Positions 1 to 6,230 of a DNA stretch of 6,691 nt are shown here, piece by piece. Source of the DNA: Bacteroidota bacterium (lineage in GTDB: Bacteria > Bacteroidota > Bacteroidia > Chitinophagales > Chitinophagaceae). Under the pieces are notes generated by a model that saw only the letters and a program-made list of their open reading frames with translations, had not been told where the DNA came from and ran no database searches. The translations under genes and the position numbers were made by a program. The stretch lies in the NCBI GenBank assembly GCA_023423285.1, contig JAFAFV010000074.1:1-6691 (forward strand), written 5' to 3'. Positions within the stretch are counted from its first letter, which is position 1. The number at the start of each line of letters is the position of its first letter.

Positions 1-394
1 GGCTCACTTCGTTCTCATAAAAAGCGGCAATGAATTTTTTTTGGGTGCGGCTCAGTTCCTTATCATTTTTTAAATAGATATGCTTTCTGTTCAGTTCTTT
101 TAAAACCACCGCCCATACTCTTTCAAACTCGTCCTGCTGCTCAGCGATCAGTTTTTGTATCTGGTCTAAAATCTTCTGCGGATTTTTTTCGGGGTGCATA
201 TGCAGTTTAGATTCGATCTGCAGCATTCTTTTCAATGATGCCACGCGCACGCGGTAAAACTCATCGCGGTTATTAGAAAAGATTCCTAAAAATTTTACCC
301 GCTCCTTCAAAGGTACGCTTGGGTCGGCAGCCTCTTGCAACACCCTGGCATTAAACGAAAGCCAGCTTATATCACGGGGAATGGTTTTTAGCAT
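1..394 (-). CDS. ppk1: Polyphosphate kinase 1, N-terminal part (runs off the left edge)
   Basis: PPK1 reversibly transfers the terminal phosphate of ATP onto inorganic polyphosphate chains, usually at the inner membrane. Only the first 131 residues of a family of about 690 are here, with no stop codon before the window edge. They cover the N-terminal domain. The opening RDISWLSFNARVLQEAAD (residues 7-24), FLGIFSNNRDEFYRVRVASL (35-54) and the helical stretch after it match the PPK1 signature. N42 corresponds to the ATP-contacting N45 of the E. coli enzyme. Residue 43 is Arg where E. coli has Leu. The start is well fixed: an in-frame TAA lies at 404-406 on the minus strand, four codons upstream, with no other start codon between. 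The gene diverges from pyrB. The catalytic phospho-histidine lies beyond the window, so activity cannot be judged. Confidence 0.95.
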   Translation of the reverse strand, partial: MLKTIPRDISWLSFNARVLQEAADPSVPLKERVKFLGIFSNNRDEFYRVRVASLKRMLQIESKLHMHPEKNPQKILDQIQKLIAEQQDEFERVWAVVLKELNRKHIYLKNDKELSRTQKKFIAAFYENEVS

Positions 395-592
395 GATGGA
401 TGTTTATTGTAAACACGACAAAATAGTAAAATATTTGGATAAAATTTAAATTTCAGCGATTGATGCATGATGAATGCTGCTTTAAAAAATGATTAATTTT
501 TTTATGCTGGAAAAGCGCTGTAAGGCTTTCATGAATAATATTGTAGCGTATCCTTTCAAATCCAAAATCAAATCTCTTATCTTTGATTTTTA
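395..592. other. Divergent intergenic region between ppk1 and pyrB
   Basis: This 198-nt AT-rich gap separates two divergent genes and must hold both promoters or their leaders. I find no open reading frame of note, tRNA, riboswitch-like fold or strong hairpin. The only promoter-like match is the TATCTTTG box just before pyrB, listed separately. I could not assign a convincing -7 box to ppk1. The AT-only inverted repeats here (for example around 484-502) are expected by chance in this composition. Confidence 0.6.
578..585 (+). promoter_or_regulatory. Candidate -7 box of pyrB
   Basis: TATCTTTG matches the Bacteroidota sigma-factor -7 consensus TAnnTTTG exactly. No good -33 TTG or TTTG element sits at the usual spacing of about 19-21 nt. 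The box ends only 7 nt before the pyrB ATG, so a start at the usual distance would leave almost no 5' leader. This is a motif match only and may be chance. Confidence 0.3.
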
Positions 593-1522
593 ATGAAGCT
601 TTCCACGAAACATTTGCTCGGTATAAAAGACCTCACAAAGGAGGATGTCTTACTTTTCTTAGATACAGCCACGCAGTTTAAAGAAGTTTTGCAAAGGCCT
701 GTAAAAAAAGTTCCTTCGCTGCGCGATGTGACCATTGTAAACCTTTTTTATGAAAATTCTACCCGCACGAGAATTTCTTTTGAGCTGGCAGAGAAACGTT
801 TATCTGCTGATACCATCAATTTTACTGCGTCAGGCTCATCAGTTTCAAAAGGTGAAACGCTGTTGGATACTGTAAATAATATTCTTTCCATGAAAGTGGA
901 TATGGTGGTGATGCGCCACAGTGCCACCGGTGCACCGCATTTTTTGGCGCAGCATATACCTGCTGCCATTATTAATGCGGGTGATGGTGTGAACGAACAT
1001 CCCACGCAGGGCCTGCTTGACGCGTATTCAATAAAAGAACAATTAGGAACATTACAGGGTGTAAAAGTGGCCATTATTGGAGATATTATGCACAGCAGGG
1101 TAGCTATGAGCAATATATACCTGCTTACCAAAATGGGTGCAGAGGTTACTGTTTGCGGCCCGCCCACACTCATACCAAAATACATGAAGAGGGCATTTCC
1201 CATTAATGTAAGTTATGATTTGAAGGAAACGCTGAACTGGTGCGATGTGGCCAACGTGCTGCGCATTCAGCTGGAAAGGCAGAACCAGGTTTTGTTTTCT
1301 TCGCTCAGAGAGTACAACCTTTCTTATGGCATCAGCCGCAGCCTGCTCGAAGGGTTAAAAAAAGATATCATCATTATGCACCCGGGGCCAATTAACCGCG
1401 GTGTGGAAATTGACAGCGATGTGGCAGACAGCGGCCAGTCTATTATTTTGCAACAGGTAGAAAACGGTGTGGCCGTAAGAATGGCAGTGTTATACCTGCT
1501 TTCTAATAAAAATGACGAATAG
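593..1522 (+). CDS. pyrB: Aspartate carbamoyltransferase, catalytic subunit
   Basis: PyrB condenses carbamoyl phosphate with L-aspartate to give N-carbamoyl-aspartate, the committed step of pyrimidine synthesis, in the cytoplasm. The 309 residues are full length for the family. The carbamoyl-phosphate loop STRTR is at 56-60, with the S85/K86 loop contributed by the neighbouring subunit. R108, HPTQ (136-139) and R169 follow. The aspartate-side RIQ (224-226) corresponds to R229/Q231 of E. coli, and the C-terminal loop HPGPINRG is at 263-270. That loop resembles Gram-positive-type PyrB rather than the HPLPR of E. coli. The start is fixed by an in-frame TGA at 584-586, with ATG 593 the only start codon after it. 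No regulatory subunit gene (pyrI) or other pyr gene follows directly, so a catalytic homotrimer or a remotely encoded pyrI are both possible. No pyrimidine-responsive attenuator is visible. Confidence 0.97.
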   Translation: MKLSTKHLLGIKDLTKEDVLLFLDTATQFKEVLQRPVKKVPSLRDVTIVNLFYENSTRTRISFELAEKRLSADTINFTASGSSVSKGETLLDTVNNILSMKVDMVVMRHSATGAPHFLAQHIPAAIINAGDGVNEHPTQGLLDAYSIKEQLGTLQGVKVAIIGDIMHSRVAMSNIYLLTKMGAEVTVCGPPTLIPKYMKRAFPINVSYDLKETLNWCDVANVLRIQLERQNQVLFSSLREYNLSYGISRSLLEGLKKDIIIMHPGPINRGVEIDSDVADSGQSIILQQVENGVAVRMAVLYLLSNKNDE

Positions 1523-1596
1523 TTTTTATTTATTGTTTATCTTGCTGCCCGCCTGTATAACAGTGCAGCTTATTCAAAAAAAGCAGTTCGCCTGCA

Positions 1597-1609
1597 ATTT
1601 GTAACAAAT
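1597..1609. repeat. Short inverted repeat upstream of coaD
   Basis: ATTTGT and ACAAAT form perfect 6-bp arms around a single A, about 40 nt before the coaD start and upstream of its candidate -7 box. It could be an operator half-site pair. A palindrome this short in AT-rich intergenic DNA is also likely by chance. Confidence 0.25.
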
Positions 1610-1632
1610 AAAATTGAACTACCAAAGTAGTG

Positions 1633-1640
1633 TACTTTTA
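1633..1640 (+). promoter_or_regulatory. Candidate -7 box of coaD
   Basis: TACTTTTA is one base off the Bacteroidota -7 consensus TAnnTTTG. A TTG at 1614-1616 lies 16 nt upstream, somewhat closer than the usual spacing. The box ends 4 nt before the ATG, which would make the transcript essentially leaderless. The assignment is weak. Confidence 0.25.
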
Positions 1641-1644
1641 AAGC

Positions 1645-2124
1645 ATGCCGAGAATTTGTTTGTTCCCAGGAACATTTGATCCCATTACGCTGGGGCACGA
1701 AGATATTATCAACCGCGCGATTCCACTATTTGACAAAATTATTGTTGGCATTGGCATCAACACCAGCAAAGCGCCCATGTTTACAGCAGAGCAGCGGTTA
1801 AAGTGGATCAATACCATTTATAAAGATTATGAAAGCGTGGAAGGCGCTGTTTACGAAGGTCTCACCATTGATTTTTGCAGGCAAATTGGTGCAAAATTTA
1901 TTTTACGCGGCATTCGCTACGTGAGCGATTTTGAATATGAAAAAACAATTGCCGACGCCAACCGTACTCTTGATAAAACCATAGAAACCGTTTTTTTGAC
2001 GGGAGAGCCAAAATACACATCGGTGGCATCTACCATTGTAAGAGACATTATTAAAAATAAGGGTGACGCCAGCCACTTTTTACCAGAAGTGGTTTACAAC
2101 AACCTGCCTGAAATAACAGGCTGA
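1645..2124 (+). CDS. coaD: Phosphopantetheine adenylyltransferase
   Basis: CoaD transfers AMP from ATP to 4'-phosphopantetheine, giving dephospho-CoA and pyrophosphate. This is the penultimate step of coenzyme A synthesis, in the cytoplasm, usually by a homohexamer. The length of 159 residues equals that of the E. coli enzyme. The nucleotidyltransferase signature GTFDP is at 9-13 and the T/HxGH motif appears as TLGH at 15-18. K42, R88 (in LRGIR), R91 and the DFEYE block (95-99) line the substrate site. The second ATP motif reads SVASTIVR (126-133). All expected catalytic positions are present. The start is certain: an in-frame TAA lies at 1639-1641, only one codon before the ATG. It follows pyrB after 122 nt and precedes ppdK by 103 nt, so it probably has its own promoter. 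Confidence 0.97.
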   Translation: MPRICLFPGTFDPITLGHEDIINRAIPLFDKIIVGIGINTSKAPMFTAEQRLKWINTIYKDYESVEGAVYEGLTIDFCRQIGAKFILRGIRYVSDFEYEKTIADANRTLDKTIETVFLTGEPKYTSVASTIVRDIIKNKGDASHFLPEVVYNNLPEITG

Positions 2125-2170
2125 AAATTGAGTAATTAAAAAGTGAACTGTATAAATATCAACATTCATC

Positions 2171-2195
2171 TTACAACTTAAAAACGAAGTTGTAA
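2171..2195. promoter_or_regulatory. Perfect 9-bp inverted repeat upstream of ppdK, candidate operator
   Basis: TTACAACTT (2171-2179) and AAGTTGTAA (2187-2195) are exact reverse complements separated by 7 nt. The right arm overlaps the candidate -7 box TAACTTTA, so a protein bound here would compete with RNA polymerase. The stem is AT-rich and not followed by a T-run, which argues against a terminator for coaD. The binding protein is unknown. Confidence 0.45.
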
Positions 2196-2200
2196 CTTTA
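2193..2200 (+). promoter_or_regulatory. Candidate -7 box of ppdK
   Basis: TAACTTTA differs from the Bacteroidota consensus TAnnTTTG only at the last base. It ends 27 nt before the ppdK ATG, which gives a plausible short leader. The same octamer, preceded by TG, recurs upstream of the lipoprotein gene at 6091-6098. No clear -33 element is visible, only TTA at 2171-2173 at about the right distance. Confidence 0.45.
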
Positions 2201-2227
2201 GAACTTTCAAAAAATCCAATAAAAATT

Positions 2228-5110
2228 ATGGCGACAAAAGCTAAAGACAAAAAGTATGTGTATTCATTTGGCGGAGGCAGAGCTGACGGTAATGAGTCCA
2301 TGAAAAACCTCCTTGGAGGTAAGGGAGCTAATTTGGCCGAAATGGCTGGCAATCCAAACCTGAAATTACCTGTGCCTCCCGGTTTTACCATTACAACAGA
2401 AGTTTGTACTTATTATTACGACAATAAGCGCACTTACCCTGCATCACTAAAAGCACAAATAGAAAAAGCGATGACAGGTGTTGAAAAGATCATGGGCAAA
2501 AAATTCGGCGATGTAAAAAACCCCCTGCTCATGTCCGTTCGTTCTGGCGCGCGCAAGTCAATGCCCGGTATGATGGATACGGTGTTAAACATTGGTTTGA
2601 CCGAAAAAACAATCGGCGGGCTCATCAAAGCCTCGGGAGACGAAAGATTTGCTTACGATGCTTACCGCCGCCTGGTGATGATGTATGCTGATGTTGTTAT
2701 GGAGAAAGCAGGTGGCATGGAACCCGCACAGGGAAAGGGCATCCGCAAAATTATGGATGAGTTATTGGAAGATGTAAAAAAAGAAAACGGATACACCATT
2801 GATACCGATCTTAACGTTGATGATTTAAAATCATTGGTGGCAGAGTATAAAAAGCTGATCAAAAAACACTTGAAGCAGGAGTTTCCCGAAGATCCCTGGT
2901 TGCAACTGATGGGCGGCGTGGGCGCTGTATTTGCAAGCTGGAACGGCAAACGTGCGGTTGAGTATCGCCGTATTGAAAGAATTCCTGACGATTGGGGAAC
3001 TGCCGTAAACGTTCAGGCAATGGTATTTGGTAACATGGGCGAAGGAAGCTGCACCGGTGTTGCGTTTACAAGAAACCCTGGCAATGGTGAAAATCATTTT
3101 TATGGCGAATACCTGATAAACGCTCAGGGTGAAGATGTGGTTGCGGGCATTCGTACACCATCGCCCATTAATGATTATTCTAAGAATGATCAGAGCCGGG
3201 ATATGCTGACCCTGCAAAAGTTTGCTCCAAAAGTGTATAAAGAACTGGATAACATTCAAAGGCGCCTGGAGAAACATTATAAAGACATGCAGGACATTGA
3301 GTTTACAGTAGAGCAGGGAACGCTGTTCATGTTGCAATGTCGTGTAGGCAAGCGTAATGGCGCTGCTGCCGTGCGTATGGCAACAGATATGTATCGTGAA
3401 AGACTTATTGATGCTGAAACAGCTGTATTAAGAGTAAATCCCACCCAGTTAGTGGAACTGTTGCTGCCTATGCTCGATCCTAAGGATGAAGGTGCGCACA
3501 AGCCTGTGGCAAAAGGTTTGCCTGCAGGGCCAGGTGGTGCAAGAGGCCGCGTGGTGTTCACATCTGAAGATGCGGTGGCATGGGCTGCAAGAGATGAAAA
3601 AGTAATTTTGGTGCGTGAAGAAACATCTCCCGAAGATGTGGATGGTATGCATAAAGCCGAAGCCATTTTAACATCTAAAGGTGGCATGACCTCTCACGCT
3701 GCTCTTGTGGCACGCGGCTGGGGTAAGTGTTGTATTGTGGGCTGTAGCGAAATTGAGATCAGCATGAAAGACAGGACTTTTACCTGCAAAGACGGAACTG
3801 TAGTAAAAGAAGGAGACTGGATTAGCCTCAATGGTACAAAAGGGTTTGTTTACGATCGCATTCTGCACCTGACAGATGCTGATCCGCAAAAAAATAAAGC
3901 ATACAACGAGCTAATGAAGCTTGTTGATAAATATAAAACGCTTGGCGTTCGAACAAACGCGGATACACCAAAAGATGCAACTAAAGCGCTAAGTTTTGGC
4001 GCTGAGGGTATTGGTCTTTTCAGAACCGAGCATATGTTTTATGGCGAGGGCAGCGACAGGGCTTTGTACCTGCTGCGTAAAATGATCATGAGCTCTACCG
4101 AGCAGGAGAGAAGATTTGCATTAGATGAGTTATTTGACTATGTGAAGAAGGACATGAAAGCTACAATGGCTGTAATGAAAGGCAAGCCGGTTACTATACG
4201 TCTGCTTGATCCGCCATTGCACGAGTTTGTTCCGCATGATGCACATAAACTTGAATTACTTGCTGAAGACCTGCGCATTAGCATGGATGTGTTACAGCGC
4301 CGTATTGCAGCATTACACGAAAACAACCCGATGCTGGGCCACAGGGGTGTTCGTTTGGGTGTAACCTATCCGGAAATTACCGAAATGCAAATCAGGGCTA
4401 TTTTAGAAGCAGCTGCCGAGTTGAATAAGCAAAAAGTGAAAGCGCTTCCCGAAATAATGGTTCCTGTTACTTGTACCGTTGAAGAACTGAATCACCAGAA
4501 AGTGATTTTCGACCGCGTGTATGCAGAGGTTTGCAAAAAACATAAAGTAAAAAGCATTCCACATTTGTATGGTACCATGATCGAAATTCCACGTGCTGCA
4601 TTATTAGCTGATAAAATGGCCGAAACTGCTGAGTTCTTTAGCTTTGGTACCAACGACCTTACACAAATGGGCTTTGGCTTTAGCCGCGATGACATTGGTG
4701 GTTTCTTACCCGACTACCTTGGCGGAAAGATTCTTGCAGATGATCCGTTTCAAACGATAGATCAGGATGGTATCGGCCAATTGATTGAAGTGGGTGTGGA
4801 AAGAGGCCGCAGAACCAAACCCAACCTGAAAGTGGGTATTTGCGGTGAGCATGGCGGCGATCCCGAAAGTGTGAAATTCTGTCACAGAATTGGTATGAAC
4901 TACGTGAGCTGTTCTCCTTTCCGTGTACCTATTGCAAGGCTGGCGGCTGCACATGCTGCTATCGAAGAGCAAATGGTAACACGTAAGGCTATAAAAAAAG
5001 CTCCGGTAAAAAAAGCTTCTGCCAAAAAAGTTGTAGCTAAAAAAGCAGTGGCTAAAAAGGCGGTGCCTGCAAAAAAAGTAGCCGCGAAGAAGGTGACCAG
5101 AACGAGATAA
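2228..5110 (+). CDS. ppdK: Pyruvate, phosphate dikinase with an added Lys/Ala-rich C-terminal tail
   Basis: PPDK interconverts pyruvate + ATP + Pi and PEP + AMP + PPi in the cytoplasm, linking glycolysis and gluconeogenesis. Domains in order: ATP-grasp nucleotide-binding region (about 22-395) with GGKGANLAEM (K32), VRSGA (R105) and DIE (D356, E358); the swivelling phosphohistidine domain (about 455-540) with GGMTSHAALVARGWG and catalytic H490; and a PEP/pyruvate TIM barrel (about 551-912) with R599, R658, E786, N809/D810 and C872 in CGEHGGDP. By motif offset against the 874-residue Clostridium symbiosum enzyme (H455, E745, N768, C831), the conserved core ends near residue 915. Residues 916-960 are extra: 15 Lys, 3 Arg, about 11 Ala, no acidic residue, and KK doublets every 5-6 residues. 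PPDK is preferred over PEP synthase because of the TSH motif context and overall architecture. The ATG follows an A-rich leader with no Shine-Dalgarno sequence. The stop codon abuts that of the convergent lipoprotein gene. Confidence 0.97.
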   Translation: MATKAKDKKYVYSFGGGRADGNESMKNLLGGKGANLAEMAGNPNLKLPVPPGFTITTEVCTYYYDNKRTYPASLKAQIEKAMTGVEKIMGKKFGDVKNPLLMSVRSGARKSMPGMMDTVLNIGLTEKTIGGLIKASGDERFAYDAYRRLVMMYADVVMEKAGGMEPAQGKGIRKIMDELLEDVKKENGYTIDTDLNVDDLKSLVAEYKKLIKKHLKQEFPEDPWLQLMGGVGAVFASWNGKRAVEYRRIERIPDDWGTAVNVQAMVFGNMGEGSCTGVAFTRNPGNGENHFYGEYLINAQGEDVVAGIRTPSPINDYSKNDQSRDMLTLQKFAPKVYKELDNIQRRLEKHYKDMQDIEFTVEQGTLFMLQCRVGKRNGAAAVRMATDMYRERLIDAETAVLRVNPTQLVELLLPMLDPKDEGAHKPVAKGLPAGPGGARGRVVFTSEDAVAWAARDEKVILVREETSPEDVDGMHKAEAILTSKGGMTSHAALVARGWGKCCIVGCSEIEISMKDRTFTCKDGTVVKEGDWISLNGTKGFVYDRILHLTDADPQKNKAYNELMKLVDKYKTLGVRTNADTPKDATKALSFGAEGIGLFRTEHMFYGEGSDRALYLLRKMIMSSTEQERRFALDELFDYVKKDMKATMAVMKGKPVTIRLLDPPLHEFVPHDAHKLELLAEDLRISMDVLQRRIAALHENNPMLGHRGVRLGVTYPEITEMQIRAILEAAAELNKQKVKALPEIMVPVTCTVEELNHQKVIFDRVYAEVCKKHKVKSIPHLYGTMIEIPRAALLADKMAETAEFFSFGTNDLTQMGFGFSRDDIGGFLPDYLGGKILADDPFQTIDQDGIGQLIEVGVERGRRTKPNLKVGICGEHGGDPESVKFCHRIGMNYVSCSPFRVPIARLAAAHAAIEEQMVTRKAIKKAPVKKASAKKVVAKKAVAKKAVPAKKVAAKKVTRTR
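4982..5107 (+). repeat. Repetitive Lys/Ala coding tract (H1-like tail of PPDK)
   Basis: This part of ppdK encodes residues 919-960. KK doublets start at 923, 928, 933, 938, 943, 949 and 954, a period of five residues with one step of six. The clearest tandem copy is the 15-bp unit for VAKKA at 5033-5047 and 5048-5062. Runs of seven A occur at 4993-4999, 5008-5014 and 5071-5077. The composition resembles the basic tails of bacterial histone H1-like proteins and is unlike the rest of the enzyme. A low-complexity tail of this kind can arise by repeat expansion. Confidence 0.85.
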
Positions 5111-6073
5111 TTAGAAACACTGGCCCAAAGTTAATAAGCCCATGGATGCATGATCTGTGGGCTTTTTTTTGATACCTGTTTTTTTGTTTGGATAAATAGA
5201 AATACCCACTGACATGATCAAACGCCTTGAGCGGATATTCTCTGTATCATCAAAAATGCTTTTTTCGATTTTAATATTCGTGTTAGATGCATAGTTCAGC
5301 CCTAAATCGAATTTAAGCCAATCACTACCCCTTAAGCCGAATTGAAATGCCATCGAAGGTTCGAGAAAAACAAATGCCTCATTGTATACCCTTTTGAGCT
5401 GCAAATCGTTCAACCTTGATTCATCATAATTTGTATTGATGTTGTTGTATTTCAGAAGTGAAATGGTTGGTGAAAATGACATTCTGTAAACGGGGGTAAA
5501 GAAATAGTTGAATGCCGGTGACAAATAGGTTTTATTGGATCGTCCATTAAAATAATACTCTTTTCCGTTGCCATATATCGTAGAGGTCATAGGCCCAAAA
5601 CGGTATCCACCAATTAAATTCAAATAGGTTGTATTGTTTTGATTCAGGGCGGTGTAATAGCCGAGGCCAACGTCATAAAACGTTCTTCTGTAATTCACAC
5701 TTGATTTTTCTTTTCCCAGGCTTAGGTCATTATCAAGGTAATAGCTTGCTTCATTAAAATGATTTACTCCGGCATTAATCATAAAATGATCCGTAAGGGC
5801 GTAACCGCCTTCAATACCGAAGCCGGACGAAAAATCTCGTGGCAGTAATGTTGTCTTTACACCATTTTCTTCAGATATGAACTTACCATTTAAAAATTCC
5901 GATACGCCGAACACTCCGTCAACCGCGATCTTTGCGTCGCCATGCTTTTGAAAAAAAGAAGGATTGTAATTGGATGGTGTATTTATAAACCGAGGGTTTC
6001 GGGGGTTTGAACTTGAACAACCTACAAGGATCCACAAAAGGATAATCACTGCCGGATGGTACCTGTTTTTCAT
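5111..6073 (-). CDS. Predicted lipoprotein with beta-rich, outer-membrane-barrel-like body; function unknown
   Basis: I do not recognise a named gene. The 320-residue product starts with a short basic N-terminus, a hydrophobic stretch (8-17) and a lipobox LVGC with the lipidated cysteine at C19. The mature part opens SSSNPRNPR, with no acidic surface-export signal of the kind known in some Bacteroidota. The body is rich in Tyr, Phe, Asn and Gly with alternating strand-like segments (for example GFGIEGGYALTDHFMINAGV, 84-103, and RRLIMSVGISIYP, 283-295). This resembles a common Bacteroidota group of beta-barrel-like lipoproteins containing a 'GYALTDHF' type strand, and suggests an outer-membrane or periplasmic location. 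The last strand seems to end near 295. The remaining 25 residues, including KKTGIKKK and a Cys-Phe end, are not barrel-like, and residues 302-313 are encoded by the ppdK terminator. A -7-like box and a Crp/Fnr-like palindrome lie upstream. Confidence 0.85.
   Translation of the reverse strand: MKNRYHPAVIILLWILVGCSSSNPRNPRFINTPSNYNPSFFQKHGDAKIAVDGVFGVSEFLNGKFISEENGVKTTLLPRDFSSGFGIEGGYALTDHFMINAGVNHFNEASYYLDNDLSLGKEKSSVNYRRTFYDVGLGYYTALNQNNTTYLNLIGGYRFGPMTSTIYGNGKEYYFNGRSNKTYLSPAFNYFFTPVYRMSFSPTISLLKYNNINTNYDESRLNDLQLKRVYNEAFVFLEPSMAFQFGLRGSDWLKFDLGLNYASNTNIKIEKSIFDDTENIRSRRLIMSVGISIYPNKKTGIKKKPTDHASMGLLTLGQCF
5136..5170 (+). terminator. Intrinsic terminator of ppdK
   Basis: AAGCCCA (5136-5142) pairs with TGGGCTT (5158-5164). 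The helix can continue inward through two G-U pairs and three more pairs to a 5-nt loop at 5148-5152, giving about 12 bp. Eight T's follow (5163-5170, the first two inside the stem). It begins 25 nt after the ppdK stop codon. It lies wholly inside the coding sequence of the opposing lipoprotein gene. Read on the minus strand, the hairpin is followed only by a weak TTATTAACTTT stretch, so termination should be mainly rightward. Confidence 0.9.
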
Positions 6074-6090
6074 GTTGAAGTCTGTTTCAG

Positions 6091-6098
6091 TAAAGTTA
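6091..6098 (-). promoter_or_regulatory. Candidate -7 box of the lipoprotein gene
   Basis: On the minus strand this reads TAACTTTA, preceded by TG, identical to the box upstream of ppdK and one base off TAnnTTTG. It ends 17 nt before the ATG, which predicts a leader of roughly 10-13 nt. No clear TTG element lies 19-21 nt upstream. Confidence 0.45.
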
Positions 6099-6131
6099 CA
6101 CTTGCAAAATTTGTCACTGCTTATTATTGAT

Positions 6132-6145
6132 ATGATTTAAATCAA
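6132..6145. promoter_or_regulatory. Crp/Fnr-like palindrome upstream of the lipoprotein gene
   Basis: TGATTTAAATCA (6133-6144) is a perfect 12-bp palindrome. With the flanking bases, ATGAT-TTAA-ATCAA matches the Fnr-type consensus TTGAT-N4-ATCAA at 9 of 10 defined positions. Its centre lies about 53 nt upstream of the transcription start predicted from the -7-like box, a region where activators of this family can act. The site is AT-rich, so chance is possible. The regulator is not in this window. Confidence 0.4.
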
Positions 6146-6230
6146 CTTCAGATTTCCTTAACTTCTAAGGCATTCTTTTAGCATCTTTCCTGAAAACTAA
6201 ATTCATGACAAAAAAATAAATCGTATTCTT

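Noticed and set aside
484..502. AAAAAAT/ATTTTTT inverted repeat in the ppk1-pyrB gap
   Set aside because: A/T-only arms of 7 bp in AT-rich intergenic DNA are expected by chance.
748..1203. 151-residue minus-strand ORF opposite pyrB
   Set aside because: It lies entirely within the well-supported pyrB gene, and its translation has no recognisable domain or plausible start context.
2106..2121. GCCTG/CAGGC hairpin at the coaD stop codon
   Set aside because: Only 5 bp with a 6-nt loop and no T-run after it. It is too weak to call a terminator.
2831..3687. Overlapping minus-strand ORFs opposite ppdK (168 and 136 residues, plus shorter ones)
   Set aside because: They are antisense frames of a highly conserved enzyme, rich in Cys, His and Ser as expected for shadows, with no domain and no promoter.
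4973..5110. Possibility that the PPDK tail is a frameshift or assembly artefact, or a fused separate gene
   Set aside because: The frame is continuous from the core, the basic pentad period is kept for seven doublets, and both alternative frames soon hit stops. No start site or separate domain is seen at the junction.
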